Shown here: positions 51,299-60,879 of the stretch, one piece after another
Position numbering within the stretch: position 1 is the stretch's first letter
How the letters are laid out: every line of letters starts with the position of its first letter
Assembly (NCBI RefSeq): GCF_001676615.1
Contig: NZ_LYXZ01000040.1
Coordinates: 124,001-188,000 of the forward strand
Source: Labrys sp. WJW
GTDB lineage: Bacteria; Pseudomonadota; Alphaproteobacteria; Rhizobiales; Labraceae
DNA: 64,000 nt
Reading direction: 5' to 3'
Position numbers and translations under genes: made by a program
The notes under the pieces: model-generated
What the model saw: only the letters and a program-made list of their open reading frames with translations
Databases searched by the model: none
Told to the model about the DNA's origin: nothing

Positions 51299-51445
51299 GC
51301 CAGAAAATCCCGAAAGTTTATAATCTTGCTAAAACTGCCTAGCCGAACTGTGCCGACGGTTCAAGGCGCGCTTGCACAGAGCAGCCATTCGCCGCGGTGC
51401 CAGCTTTGACTCAGTTCATCACAAACAAGGCGCTGGACCTGTCCT

Positions 51446-51796
51446 CTACCCGGCCTGTCCTGCGTCTCCCGCGCCCGGCCGAGGCGAGAGCAAGGTCAGC
51501 TTGCCAGGCTTGCCGTCCCATTGTTTGGCATCCAATGGCGGCTCGCGCCGCGCCGTGATCTCCGGCCAGAGATGGGCATAGCGCGCGTTCAATTCAACCC
51601 AGGCCTCCAATCCCCGCTCCGCATCGGAGCGGATGGCATCCGCCGGACAGGCCGGTTCGCAGATGCCGCAATCGATGCATAATAGGGGATCGATGACGAG
51701 CATGGTCTCGCCTTCCCGGAAGCAATCGACCGGGCACTCGGCCACGCAGTCCATATACTTGCATCTGATGCAGTTTTCGGTGACCACATAGGCCAT
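51446..51796 (-). CDS. Second 7Fe-8S ferredoxin, tandem paralogue of FdxA
   Basis: 116 residues with the same two ligand sets (CIRCKYMDCVAECPVDCFRE and CIDCGICEPACPADAI) and the same C-terminal extension (WVELNARYAHLWPEITARRE). About two-thirds identical to the neighbour by eye, so a tandem duplication that has diverged in the extension. All ligand Cys are conserved, and codon use looks normal, so both copies are probably functional. Confidence 0.95.
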   Translation of the reverse strand: MAYVVTENCIRCKYMDCVAECPVDCFREGETMLVIDPLLCIDCGICEPACPADAIRSDAERGLEAWVELNARYAHLWPEITARREPPLDAKQWDGKPGKLTLLSPRPGAGDAGQAG

Positions 51797-51866
51797 GGTG
51801 CCGTTCCATCCGGAGGGAGCTCTCAGTGGAACGGCCGGTTATGGCGCGCCTAAGGCGCAATTGCGG

Positions 51867-53867
51867 TCACAAGAGATCGCGGGGGATTTTCTCGTACCAG
51901 CGGCGCTCGGCGGCCAGCTCGCCATTGGCTGAGGCCCTGAGTTCGCCCTCCAGGATGAAATCGGTGGCGGTCGCCTGCATCGCGGTCTTCACCTCGATGC
52001 GGATCTGCCAGCCCTCGCGCCCCATCTCATAGCTCTCGCTGAGGCGGTAGCGCGCGCTGAGAGGATCATCGCCCCTGACGGTCAATTCGCGCCGAAGGCT
52101 GTGGGAGAGCGTGGTGTCGATCTCGTCGAAGCGCAGCACGCCCTCGCCGAACAGGCCACCCTCCCCCTCCGTGACATAGGTAGCCGTATCGGTCAGCAGG
52201 TCGAGCGAGGTGGTGCGCGCCATGCGTCCCTCGGCAACCTTGGTCGTCGGGGTGCGGGCAGCGCTCAGCGCTGGCTCGAAGGCGATGACGGGCTCGTCGG
52301 CGCCGGCCTGGCGCAGCGGCAGGCTCAACCGGCCCGGGCAGCGCAGGGTCAGCGTCACCGGTTCGGGCGCCGGCCAGATCAGCGGCCAGTAGGCCGTCGA
52401 CAAGGCCAGCCTGAGGCGATGGCCCGGCGCGAGTGCATAGCCGCAATCGCTGAGCTTGAGGCGGATGGGATAGAAGCGGCCGGGCACCAACGCCTCGGGC
52501 TCGGCATGGCTGTCGCGGTGGGTCAGGTTGAATACCGCATAGGCGATACGGCGCGAGGAGCCGTCCGGCGCGACGTCGCAAAGCCGGGCGCAGAGCTGGG
52601 CCAGGGGCTTGTCGGCGGCAATCTCGACCTCGATCTCCGGGGCCCCGAGCAGCTCAAGCCGTTCGGCCAGGACCTCACCGTCGAAGCAGCAGGAGAAGGC
52701 ATCGTCATGGCGCTGGTCGGCCGGCTCCTCGCCGTTGACGCCGGTTCCCATCCATTCCCCGGCCGCCGCGCCCGTCCAGGCCGGCGAGGTGAAGGCGATC
52801 TCGCTGGCCGGGCCAGCTTCAGCCGCCAGGGTACCCGGCGCCAGATGGACGGTCTTGGCGACGATCATCGGCGAAGGCCATGTCGCCTCGCCGACAAAGC
52901 GCCCGGGTACCGGATCGCGATGACCGGGTGGCGCCCACTCCTCGACGAAAGCCCGCATCATCGGCTCGGCCATGATGCCGCGATCCGTCCCTTTCAGCCA
53001 GTGATCCCACCAGCGCGTCGCCTCCTGCAGGAAGCCGATGGCCGGCCCCGGCACGCCGTCCTGCGGGTAGATATGGGCCCAGGGCCCGATCAGGCCGAGC
53101 CTGGGCACGGTGAGGCCCTCCAGCAGCCGGGGAATGGCATTGGTATAGGCATCGCCCCAGCCTCCGACGGCGAAGACCGGGCATCGTACCGCTGAGAAAT
53201 CCTCGCAGATCGAACCGTGCCGCCAATAGGCGTCGCGCCTCTGGTGCGCGAGCCAGAGCGCCGGGAAGAAGGGCAGATGGTCGAGGCGATGCTGCCATTG
53301 CGCCCGCCAAGCCTCGCCGACCAGCGCCGGATCGGCCGGCCGGGCCTGATAGGCCAGCATGATCGAGCCCCACCACAGATTGTCGTTGAGCAGGGTGCCA
53401 CCCATGAAATGGATGTCGTCGGCATAACGGTCATCGGTCGAGCAGACGGTAATGATCGCCTTGAGGGCCGGCGGGTTGAGCGCCGCGACCTGCAGGCAAT
53501 TGAAGCCGCCCCAGCTCTTGCCCATCATGCCGACGGAGCCCGTGCACCAGGGTTGGGCCGCGAGCCAGGCGATCACCTCGCAGGCGTCGTCGAGCTCGCG
53601 CTGGAGATATTCATCCTCGAGCAGGCCGTCGGACTCGCCGCTGCCGCGCATATCGACGCGGATGGCGGCATAGCCATGGGCCGCGAACCAGCCATGCATC
53701 GGCTCGTCCCGCCCGCGCGTACCGTCACGCTTGCGGTAGGGGATATATTCGAGGATCGCCGGCACCGGCCTGGCTTCGGCATCCTCAGGCAGCCACAGGC
53801 GAGCGGCAAGCCGGGTGCCATCGGCGAGGGGAATGAAGAAATGTTCGATCGTGCGGACTGGGGACAT
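51867..53867 (-). CDS. CocE/NonD-family alpha/beta hydrolase
   Basis: 666 residues from ATG 53867. X-Pro dipeptidyl-peptidase S15-type hydrolase domain: DGTRLAARLWLPEDAEARPV, then YAAIRVDMRGSGESDG (oxyanion strand), nucleophile Ser in VGMMGKSWGGFNCLQ, Asp/His later (GWGDAYTN and WAHIYPQ). The jelly-roll C-terminal domain (about 380-560) has MLRCPGRLSLPLRQ-like strands, and an additional C-terminal segment follows. Substrates in the family are acyl esters, amides or dipeptides. It lies downstream of a dipeptide ABC operon on the same strand, suggesting peptide or ester handling. Confidence 0.9.
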   Translation of the reverse strand: MSPVRTIEHFFIPLADGTRLAARLWLPEDAEARPVPAILEYIPYRKRDGTRGRDEPMHGWFAAHGYAAIRVDMRGSGESDGLLEDEYLQRELDDACEVIAWLAAQPWCTGSVGMMGKSWGGFNCLQVAALNPPALKAIITVCSTDDRYADDIHFMGGTLLNDNLWWGSIMLAYQARPADPALVGEAWRAQWQHRLDHLPFFPALWLAHQRRDAYWRHGSICEDFSAVRCPVFAVGGWGDAYTNAIPRLLEGLTVPRLGLIGPWAHIYPQDGVPGPAIGFLQEATRWWDHWLKGTDRGIMAEPMMRAFVEEWAPPGHRDPVPGRFVGEATWPSPMIVAKTVHLAPGTLAAEAGPASEIAFTSPAWTGAAAGEWMGTGVNGEEPADQRHDDAFSCCFDGEVLAERLELLGAPEIEVEIAADKPLAQLCARLCDVAPDGSSRRIAYAVFNLTHRDSHAEPEALVPGRFYPIRLKLSDCGYALAPGHRLRLALSTAYWPLIWPAPEPVTLTLRCPGRLSLPLRQAGADEPVIAFEPALSAARTPTTKVAEGRMARTTSLDLLTDTATYVTEGEGGLFGEGVLRFDEIDTTLSHSLRRELTVRGDDPLSARYRLSESYEMGREGWQIRIEVKTAMQATATDFILEGELRASANGELAAERRWYEKIPRDLL

Positions 53868-53894
53868 TGGAAAATACTTCAAGAAAAACAAGCG

Positions 53895-53922
53895 AAAGGG
53901 CCGGTCCGAAGACCGGCCCTTT
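53895..53922. terminator. Hairpin between the peptide ABC operon and the CocE hydrolase
   Basis: AAAGGGCCGGTC-CGAA-GACCGGCCCTTT, a perfect 12-bp stem. On the minus strand it is followed by TTTCGCTTGTTTTT, so it can terminate or attenuate the ABC operon just before the hydrolase start codon 28 bp later. Confidence 0.78.
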
Positions 53923-53937
53923 CAGCGAACCATTGGA

Positions 53938-55563
53938 TCACGCCACCTTGCGGCTGGCGAGAATATTGTCGAGCCAATGCGTATCCATCTCCGGCACGGA
54001 GCTGATCAGCTTCTCCGTGTAGGGATGGAACGGCGGGGCGAAGATATCCGCCGTCGGGCCCTGGGCGATGATCTCGCCCTTGAACATCACCGCCGTGCGA
54101 TGGGCGATGCGGCGCACCGTACCGAGGTCGTGGGTGATGAAGATATAGGCGAGCCCGAGATCGTCCTGCAGCTTCTTGAGGAGCTTGAGCACGTCCTCGG
54201 CCACCAGGGGATCGAGTGCGGAGGTCGGCTCGTCGCAGATGATCACTTCCGGCTCGGCAGCGAGGGCACGGGCGATGCAGACACGCTGCTTCTGGCCGCC
54301 GGAGAGCTGGCCGGGCCGTCGATCCGCGAACTCCTCCGGCAAGCCGACCTGCCGCAGCAGTTCGAGCACGCGCTTGCGCACGTCGCCGGCCGAGCGGTTG
54401 AAATAGAAGCTCACCGGGCGCCCGATGATCTGCCCCAGGGTCTGGCGCGGATTGAGCGCGACATCCGGCATCTGGTGCACCATCTGCAGGCGCCGCAGGA
54501 TGTCCTTGCTGCGCTGGGGCAGTGCCGGCGGCAGGGTCTTGCCGTTCAGCGAGACATCGCCCTCCCAGCGCGGCAGCAGGCCGACGATGATGCGCGCGAT
54601 CGTGCTCTTGCCGGAACCGGACTCGCCGACCACCGCCAGCGTTTCGCCTTTCGCGAGCTTGAAGGAGGCGTTCTTGACGATGGCAACCGGGCCATAGCCG
54701 GCGGTGACGTTGGTCATGGAGAGCACCGGCTCGGCTCCCTCCGCCGGCGCGGTAAGCTGGAGATGCTCGGCGTCGCGCCTCTCGTTCACCAAGGCGCGGG
54801 CATAGTCGGTCCGCGGTGCCTCCAGCACCTGCTGGGCCTCCCCGACCTCGACCATCTTGCCATGGCGCAGCACCATGATGCGATGGGCGATCTGGGCCAC
54901 CACGGCAAGGTCATGCGTGATGTAGAGGCCGGCCGTGCCGAATTCCCGGATGAGGTCGCGCAAGAGCGCCAGCACCTCAATCTGGGTGGTGACGTCGAGC
55001 GCCGTGGTCGGCTCGTCCAGCACGATCACGTCGGGCCGGCAGCTCATCGCCATCGCGGCCATGGCGCGCTGGAGCTGGCCGCCGGAGACCTGGTGGGGAT
55101 AGCGGTCGCCGATCGTGTCGGGATTGGGCAGTTGCAGGATGCGGAAGAGCTTGCGGGCATAGGCTTCCGCTTCCGGCCGCGTCATCACCCCATGCACCAC
55201 CGGCGCCTCGCAGACCTGGTCCATCAGCGTCATGGCCGGGTTGAAGGAGGCGGCGGCGCTCTGGGCGATATAGGCGATGCTCTTGCCGCGGAAATTGCGG
55301 CGCTGCGCGGCAGTGGAGGCGCGCAGCTCGGTACCGTCGAGCTTGATCGAGCCGCCGGTGATGCGCATGCCGGCCCGGGCATAGGCCATCGACGCCAGGC
55401 CGATGGTCGATTTGCCGGCACCCGATTCGCCGATGAGGCCGAGAATCTCGCCCCGCCGCAGCGTCACGTCGACATTGTCGACGAGAACGCGGCCGGTGAT
55501 GGTCTCGACCCTGAGCTTTTCGAGTTCGAGGATCAGATCGGAAGAGGTCTTGTCGTTTGCCAT
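53938..55563 (-). CDS. Dipeptide/oligopeptide ABC transporter ATPase, two-domain fusion
   Basis: 541 residues from ATG 55563; DppD and DppF joined. Domain 1 (about 5-265): GLIGESGAGKSTIGL, SGGQLQRAMAAMAM, VIVLDEPTTALDV. Domain 2 (about 280-535): AVVGESGSGKSTIARI, LSGGQKQRVCIARALA, VIICDEPTSALDP. Both Walker A and signature sets are canonical, so both are likely active. It drives import of short peptides with the two permeases upstream (10-bp gap). A hairpin follows. Confidence 0.95.
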   Translation of the reverse strand: MANDKTSSDLILELEKLRVETITGRVLVDNVDVTLRRGEILGLIGESGAGKSTIGLASMAYARAGMRITGGSIKLDGTELRASTAAQRRNFRGKSIAYIAQSAAASFNPAMTLMDQVCEAPVVHGVMTRPEAEAYARKLFRILQLPNPDTIGDRYPHQVSGGQLQRAMAAMAMSCRPDVIVLDEPTTALDVTTQIEVLALLRDLIREFGTAGLYITHDLAVVAQIAHRIMVLRHGKMVEVGEAQQVLEAPRTDYARALVNERRDAEHLQLTAPAEGAEPVLSMTNVTAGYGPVAIVKNASFKLAKGETLAVVGESGSGKSTIARIIVGLLPRWEGDVSLNGKTLPPALPQRSKDILRRLQMVHQMPDVALNPRQTLGQIIGRPVSFYFNRSAGDVRKRVLELLRQVGLPEEFADRRPGQLSGGQKQRVCIARALAAEPEVIICDEPTSALDPLVAEDVLKLLKKLQDDLGLAYIFITHDLGTVRRIAHRTAVMFKGEIIAQGPTADIFAPPFHPYTEKLISSVPEMDTHWLDNILASRKVA

Positions 55564-55573
55564 CTCAGCCCCC

Positions 55574-56407
55574 TTACATTTCCGCCTGCGCGCCGGACGG
55601 GCGGGCATCGATCGACAAGAACCAATCGACCACCAGATTGATGCCGATGGTGAGCAGGGCGATGGCGGCAGCCGGATAAAGGGCCGCTGCCCGCCCGAGC
55701 TTGAGGCTGGTGATGTTGTCGCGCACCATGCCGCCCCAGTCCGCATAGGGCAGGGGCACGCCGAGGCCGATGAAGCTCAGCGCGGCGATGAACAGGAAGT
55801 TGAAGCAGAAGCGCAGGCCGAACTCCGACATCAGAGGCGCCGCGGCATTGGGCAGGATCTCGCGCCAGACCACCCACCAGATGCCCTCGCCGCGCAGCCT
55901 GGCCACCTCGACGAAATCGAGCGAGGCGAGGTTCATGCCGAGTGCGCGGGCGAGCCGATAGACGCGGCTGGAATCGAGGAAGGCGATGGTCAGCACCAGC
56001 GATGTCAGGGTCTGGCCGAAGATCGACAGGATGATCAGCGCCCAGATCAGCAGCGGCACCGACATCACGATGTCGACGGTACGCGAGAGCACGGCATCGA
56101 TCCAGCGCCCGGTCACGGCCGCCACCAGGCCGAGCGTGATGCCGATGGCGAAGGACAGGATGGTGGTGACCAGGGCGATGCCGATGGTGAGGCGGGCGCC
56201 ATAGATCAGGCGGGTGAGCATGTCGCGGCCGATCTGGTCGGTGCCCAGCCAGCTCGTTGCCGAAATCGTCGCCCAGGTCTTGCCGACGGTCTGCGTCTCC
56301 GAATAGGGCGCGAGCCAAGGGCCGGCTATGGCGACGACGACATTGAGCGCGATGATGAACAGGCCGATGACGGCGGTGAGCGGCGCCTTGTGTCCGAAAA
56401 TGACCAT
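55574..56407 (-). CDS. Dipeptide/oligopeptide ABC transporter permease (DppC-type)
   Basis: 277 residues from ATG 56407. A leading soluble segment (YSETQTVGKTWATISATSWL, then GTDQIGRDMLTRLIYGARLT, the typical GTDxxGRDxxSR linker) precedes six membrane helices, with the EAA-loop LGMNLASLDFVEVARLRGEG, then ILPNAAAPLM. Inner-membrane channel subunit partnering the DppB-type protein. Ends 10 bp before the ATPase gene. Confidence 0.93.
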   Translation of the reverse strand: MVIFGHKAPLTAVIGLFIIALNVVVAIAGPWLAPYSETQTVGKTWATISATSWLGTDQIGRDMLTRLIYGARLTIGIALVTTILSFAIGITLGLVAAVTGRWIDAVLSRTVDIVMSVPLLIWALIILSIFGQTLTSLVLTIAFLDSSRVYRLARALGMNLASLDFVEVARLRGEGIWWVVWREILPNAAAPLMSEFGLRFCFNFLFIAALSFIGLGVPLPYADWGGMVRDNITSLKLGRAAALYPAAAIALLTIGINLVVDWFLSIDARPSGAQAEM

Positions 56408-56417
56408 GCTGCCCTCT

Positions 56418-57368
56418 CTACCGGGGATGCCGCAGACGCGGATTGAGGATGATCGCCAGCACGTCGGCAATCGTATTGAGGATGATGAACACGGCTGCAA
56501 ACAGGATGCCGCAGGCCAGGATCGCCGGCACGTCGCGCTTGGTCACCGCGTCGATCATGTATTGGCCGACGCCGGGATAGGTGAACACCTTCTCGATGAC
56601 GACCACGCCGACCACGAGATAGGCGATGTTCAGGGCCACCACCGAGATGATCGGCGAGGCCGCGTTCGGCAGCGCATGCTTGGTGACGACGCGGGCCCGC
56701 GTCAGGCCTTTGAGGAAGCCCATTTCGACATAGGGTGTCGACATGATCGACAGCACCGAATTGCGCGTCATGCGCATCATATGCGCGGTGACCAGGCAGG
56801 TCAGCGCCACCGCCGGCAGGAAAGTCACGTAGAGGCGCGTAAAGAAGCCCATGTCTGGGTTGACGGCCGCCAAAGGCGGGAACCAGCGCCAAAAGCCGGC
56901 GAAGAGCAGGATCAGCACGCCGCCGATGAAGAACTCCGGCAGCGAGATGGCGATCAGTGCCAGCACGTTGGCGGCCCGGTCAGCCAGACGTCCCTCGGTG
57001 ATGGCGCAGGTGATGCCTGTGATGACCGCGAGCGGCACGGCGATCACGGCGGCGTAGCAGGCCAGGAACAGCGTGTTGGTGAAGCGCGGCCACAGATCGT
57101 TCACGATGACGTTCTGGTTGGTATAGGACCGGCCGAAATCAAAATGGGTGATGATGTTCCACAGCCAGCTCAGATAGCGCTGCCAGGCCGGCACATCGAG
57201 GCCAATGCTGCGTTCGAAGGCGGCCTTGGTTTCCGCCGTTGCGGCCTGGCCGAGCACGGCATCCGCCGCATTTCCCTGCAAGTTGAGGGTTAGAATAAAT
57301 AGAATGAGGGAGATGGCGAAGAGCGTCGCCACCCCCTGGACGATGCGCCAACCGATAAGACGTCCCAC
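56418..57368 (-). CDS. Dipeptide/oligopeptide ABC transporter permease (DppB-type)
   Basis: 316 residues. First membrane helix LIGWRIVQGVATLFAISLIL, then the long periplasmic stretch, and the DppB pattern of NTLFLACYAAVIAVPLAVIT, RMTRNSVLSIMSTPYVEMGF, then KGLTRARVVTKHALPNAASP (EAA loop, GL.....V..HALRNA type). Forms the membrane channel with the next gene. It follows the binding-protein gene after 227 bp containing a large stem-loop (57545-57590), which may tune expression between the two. Confidence 0.93.
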   Translation of the reverse strand: MGRLIGWRIVQGVATLFAISLILFILTLNLQGNAADAVLGQAATAETKAAFERSIGLDVPAWQRYLSWLWNIITHFDFGRSYTNQNVIVNDLWPRFTNTLFLACYAAVIAVPLAVITGITCAITEGRLADRAANVLALIAISLPEFFIGGVLILLFAGFWRWFPPLAAVNPDMGFFTRLYVTFLPAVALTCLVTAHMMRMTRNSVLSIMSTPYVEMGFLKGLTRARVVTKHALPNAASPIISVVALNIAYLVVGVVVIEKVFTYPGVGQYMIDAVTKRDVPAILACGILFAAVFIILNTIADVLAIILNPRLRHPR

Positions 57369-57595
57369 AATGTGCCCTTTCGACCTGTTGCCGACGGAGG
57401 CCGGGCACGCTGCAGTTCCCCCCGCACGCGCCCGTCCCTCTGCAGTATGAAAGGAAAAGAGCGAGGCGCCTCACGCGCGTCGCCCCCGACACGCCCTGCG
57501 GTCTGGCTGGTACACCAGACTTCGCAAGGGCACGTCGAAACAAGGAGCAGGGGCGAAGCGGCGTTGACCGCCAAACGCCCCCGGCTCCAGAGCTC

Positions 57596-59167
57596 TCAGG
57601 CGAACCAGCCCTTTTCGGCGACACGCTGGTCGCACATGTCGTAGCGCGGATGCGGAGCCGTCCCCATGATCTTCTTGGAGTAGGCGTCGAGATAGTCACC
57701 GACCGCGTAGCAGACCATGCCGCCATCGTCGTGGATCATCTTCTGGCATTCGGAGTAGATCTGCGCGCGCTTGGCATCGTCGGTCTCGACGCGGGCGGAA
57801 ATCAGGAGCTTGTCGAATTCCGGCCGCTTCCAATGGGTGTCGTTCCAATTGGCGGTGGACAGGAAGGTCTGCGACAGCTGCAGATCGATGTTGGGGCGCC
57901 CGCCCCAGTAGACGGCGCAGAAAGGTTCCTTGAGCCAGATGTTCGACCAGTAGCCATCGCCCGAAACGCGCGTGACCGTCAGGTCGATGCCTGCCTGCTT
58001 CATGGCTTCCTGGTAGAGCAGGCCGGCGTCGGTCGCGCCGTTATAGGCACCTTCCGAAACCTTGAGCTCCAGCTTGGGGCTGCCGGCCTTCTTGTAGTGG
58101 AAGGCGGCCTTCTCCGGATCATAGGGCGTCTGGGGCACGTCCTTGGCATAGTATTTGTGCGACGGGCTGATGGTGGTGTCGTTGCCGACAGTGGCATAGC
58201 CCTGATAGACGGTGTCGACGATCTTCTTGCGGTCCATGCCGTATTTGAGCGCCCAGCGCAGGTCCGCATTGGTATAGGGGTCGGTGTCGCACAGCGCCAC
58301 GAAGGCAAACCGGTTGCCGGTGCCCTTGCTCTGCACCACGCTCACGTCGGGCGAGGAGGTCACGATGTCCATGGTCTTGGCATCGAGACGGTTGATGGCA
58401 TCGACCTGGCCTGAGATCAGGGCCTGCAGGCGCGACGCCTGATCCTGGATATATTGCAGTTCGATGCCATCGAAATTGCCGCGGCCAGGCTTCCAGTAAT
58501 TGCCGGTGTTCTTGGTGACCACGCGCACGCCGGGCTCGAACACTTCGAGCTTGTAGGCGCCGGTGCCGACCAGCTTGGAGAAGTCGCTGAAGCCGTTGGG
58601 CACGCACAGGACGTGATAGTCGGAGAGGTTGTAGGGCAGGTCGAGATTGCCCTCGGACAAAGTGATCTGGATCTGGTTGGCGCTGAGCTTCTTGACGTCG
58701 GTGATCGAGCTCAGCAGATCCTTGGCGGCGGACTTGGTGTCGCCGCGATGCAAATTGATCGAATAGATCGCGTCATCGGCATCGAGCGTCTTGCCGTTGT
58801 GGAAGGTGACGTCCTTGCGGATATTGAAGATCCATTCCTTGGCACCGGGCTTGTATTCCCAGCTTTCGAACAACTCGCCCTTGGGCAGGCCGTCATCACC
58901 GATTTCGACGAAACCGTTGCAGATCTGGTAGCCGTAGGAGATCGGCACGGAATCGGCATAGGTGCGTGGATCGAGACTGTCCGAGGCCGAACCGCCTTCC
59001 ATGCCCAGTTTCAAGGTGCCGCCCTTCTTGGGGGTGTCGGCCGCCAGGGCCGAGCCGCCGAGCGCACCCAATCCGCCGAGGCTCAGGCCGAGCGCGGCGG
59101 CGCTCTTCATCAATTCGCGGCGGTCGAGGATCAGGCCCGATCCCTGCGTAAAGTTCTTACCCGTCAT
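57596..59167 (-). CDS. Tat-exported dipeptide/oligopeptide-binding protein
   Basis: 523 residues. The N-terminus has a twin-arginine signal, ILDRRELMKSAAALGLSLGG, then LGALGGSALAADTP. SBP_bac_5 family body: GGTLKLGMEGGSASDSLDPR, YGYQICNGFVEIGDDGLPKG, WEYKPGAKEWIFNIRKDVTF, and ending YDMCDQRVAEKGWFA. The periplasmic subunit that captures peptides for the DppBC-DF transporter. Tat export implies folding before secretion, seen for some binding proteins in this group. First gene of the operon. Confidence 0.95.
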   Translation of the reverse strand: MTGKNFTQGSGLILDRRELMKSAAALGLSLGGLGALGGSALAADTPKKGGTLKLGMEGGSASDSLDPRTYADSVPISYGYQICNGFVEIGDDGLPKGELFESWEYKPGAKEWIFNIRKDVTFHNGKTLDADDAIYSINLHRGDTKSAAKDLLSSITDVKKLSANQIQITLSEGNLDLPYNLSDYHVLCVPNGFSDFSKLVGTGAYKLEVFEPGVRVVTKNTGNYWKPGRGNFDGIELQYIQDQASRLQALISGQVDAINRLDAKTMDIVTSSPDVSVVQSKGTGNRFAFVALCDTDPYTNADLRWALKYGMDRKKIVDTVYQGYATVGNDTTISPSHKYYAKDVPQTPYDPEKAAFHYKKAGSPKLELKVSEGAYNGATDAGLLYQEAMKQAGIDLTVTRVSGDGYWSNIWLKEPFCAVYWGGRPNIDLQLSQTFLSTANWNDTHWKRPEFDKLLISARVETDDAKRAQIYSECQKMIHDDGGMVCYAVGDYLDAYSKKIMGTAPHPRYDMCDQRVAEKGWFA

Positions 59168-59471
59168 GTCAATGTTCCCTGCGGCTCGCCTGTATGGAAT
59201 TTGCGCTCGTTGCCCGAGCGTTCGACCTGCCCACTATCGTGTCCTGCAAGCCGCTGTGCAAGAGACCTACAAACGACATCAAATGACAGCAGGGCGACGT
59301 TCTTTCATTTTCATGAAACCTGAATCAGGCCCGATTTGCGGATTTGAACGTCGGGTAAAGGCTGTTTTTGCAATCAGCCTGCCCGATTTTCGTCAATTCC
59401 GGCCAAAAAGGATCGCTCCCGGCGCGAACAAGAACGGATGATATCGCATCCATCCGCCCCTAAACAGAAAA
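59168..59471. other. Promoter region of the peptide ABC operon
   Basis: 304 bp. A GTTTCATGAAAATGAAAG inverted-type sequence (about 59305-59325) and AT-rich patches probably belong to the binding-protein promoter. No ORF or ncRNA recognised. Confidence 0.45.
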
Positions 59472-59491
59472 CCCCGGCCATATGGCCGGGG
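59472..59491. terminator. Terminator behind amtB
   Basis: A 20-bp perfect palindrome CCCCGGCCATATGGCCGGGG; on the minus strand it is followed by TTTT, just past the amtB stop, giving a strong rho-independent terminator. Confidence 0.8.
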
Positions 59492-59518
59492 TATCGGATC
59501 TTTCTCGCGCCGCCAGGC

Positions 59519-60832
59519 TCAGCTGTGATAGGCGCGTTCACCATGTTCGACGATATCGAGGCCTTCGGCCTCCGTCTGGCGATCGACACGCAGGCCGACG
59601 ACGAGATCGACCAGCTTGAACAGAATCGCCGAGCCCACGCCCGTCATCACGATGGTGAAGGCGACCGCCTCGATCTGCACCCAGAGCTGGGCGCCCATCG
59701 TCACGCCGTCGGCATAGCCGACACCGCCCAGCGAGGGCGATGCCAGCACGCCGGTGCCGAGCGCCCCGAGGATGCCGCCGATGCCATGCACGCCGAAGAC
59801 GTCGAGGCTGTCGTCATAGCCGAAGGCATTCTTCACGGTCGTCACGAAGAAGAAGCAGACGATACCGGCGATGAAGCCGAGCGCGATGGCACCGGCCGGA
59901 CCGACGAAGCCGGCTGCGGGCGTCACCGCCACCAGGCCGGCGACCGCACCCGAGACCGCACCCAGCATCGAGGGCTTGCCATGGGTGAACCATTCGACCA
60001 GCGACCAGCCCAGGATCGCGCCCGCCGTGGCGACGAAGGTGGTCATCATGGCAAGGCCCGCGCTGGCGCCGGCCGAGAGGGCCGAGCCCGCGTTGAAGCC
60101 GAACCAGCCGACCCACAGCATGCCGGCGCCGACCCAGGACAGGGTCAGCGAATGGGGCGGCATCTGCTCCTTGCCGAAGCCGGTGCGCTTGCCGATCATC
60201 AGGCAGCCCACCAGGCCGGCAACGCCCGCATTGATGTGCACGACGGTACCACCGGCGAAATCGAAGGCGCCCAGCTTGAACAGCCATCCCGTCGACTGCC
60301 ACACCGAATGGGCGACCGGGATATAGATGAAGGTGACCCAGAGCAGGCAGAACAGCACCACGGCCGAGAACTTCATGCGCTCGGCGAAAGCACCGACGAT
60401 GAGGGCGGGCGTGATCGCCGCGAAGGTCATCTGGAAGCAGACGAACACATATTCGGGAATGGTGCCGCTCAGCGTGTCCTTGGTGATGCCGGCGAGGAAG
60501 GCCTTGGAGAAGCCGCCGAAGAGGGGACCGCCGTCGCTGAAGGCGAGGGTGTAGCCGTAGAAGACCCAGATCACCATCACCACCGAGGCGACGATCAGCA
60601 CCTGCATGAGGATGGAGAGCATGTTCTTGGCGCGCACCAGGCCGCCATAGAACAGGCCGAGGCCCGGCGCGATCATCATCAGCACCAGCGCGCAGGACAC
60701 CAGCATCCAGGCCGTGTCGCCCGAGTTCAGGGTGGGCGGCGGCGCTGCGGTCTGGGCGAGAGCGGGGCCCGCAAGCAGCCCGGCGCCCATGAGGGCCATG
60801 AAGGCGGATTTGAGGAAACGGAGGGAAGTCAT
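59519..60832 (-). CDS. amtB: Ammonium transporter
   Basis: 437 residues from ATG 60832 (an ATG 12 codons earlier is less likely). A signal-like N-terminus (FMALMGAGLLAGPALAQ) precedes 11 membrane helices with the ammonium-site pattern: GLGLFYGGLVRAKNMLS, CFQMTFAAITPALIVGAFAE, DFAGGTVVHINAGVAGLVG (first pore His) and VFGVHGIGGILGALGTG (second pore His), and a cytosolic tail ending GERAYHS. It conducts NH4+/NH3; GlnK binds and closes it. Directly downstream of glnK. Confidence 0.96.
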   Translation of the reverse strand: MTSLRFLKSAFMALMGAGLLAGPALAQTAAPPPTLNSGDTAWMLVSCALVLMMIAPGLGLFYGGLVRAKNMLSILMQVLIVASVVMVIWVFYGYTLAFSDGGPLFGGFSKAFLAGITKDTLSGTIPEYVFVCFQMTFAAITPALIVGAFAERMKFSAVVLFCLLWVTFIYIPVAHSVWQSTGWLFKLGAFDFAGGTVVHINAGVAGLVGCLMIGKRTGFGKEQMPPHSLTLSWVGAGMLWVGWFGFNAGSALSAGASAGLAMMTTFVATAGAILGWSLVEWFTHGKPSMLGAVSGAVAGLVAVTPAAGFVGPAGAIALGFIAGIVCFFFVTTVKNAFGYDDSLDVFGVHGIGGILGALGTGVLASPSLGGVGYADGVTMGAQLWVQIEAVAFTIVMTGVGSAILFKLVDLVVGLRVDRQTEAEGLDIVEHGERAYHS

Positions 60833-60879
60833 CGGGAAAAGATCCTGTCTCATGGGAGTCGAGGGCATCGGCAGCAGAC

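Noticed and set aside
53815..55641. 608-residue rightward open frame opposite the peptide ABC ATPase
   Set aside because: Antisense to a protein with perfect ABC motifs.
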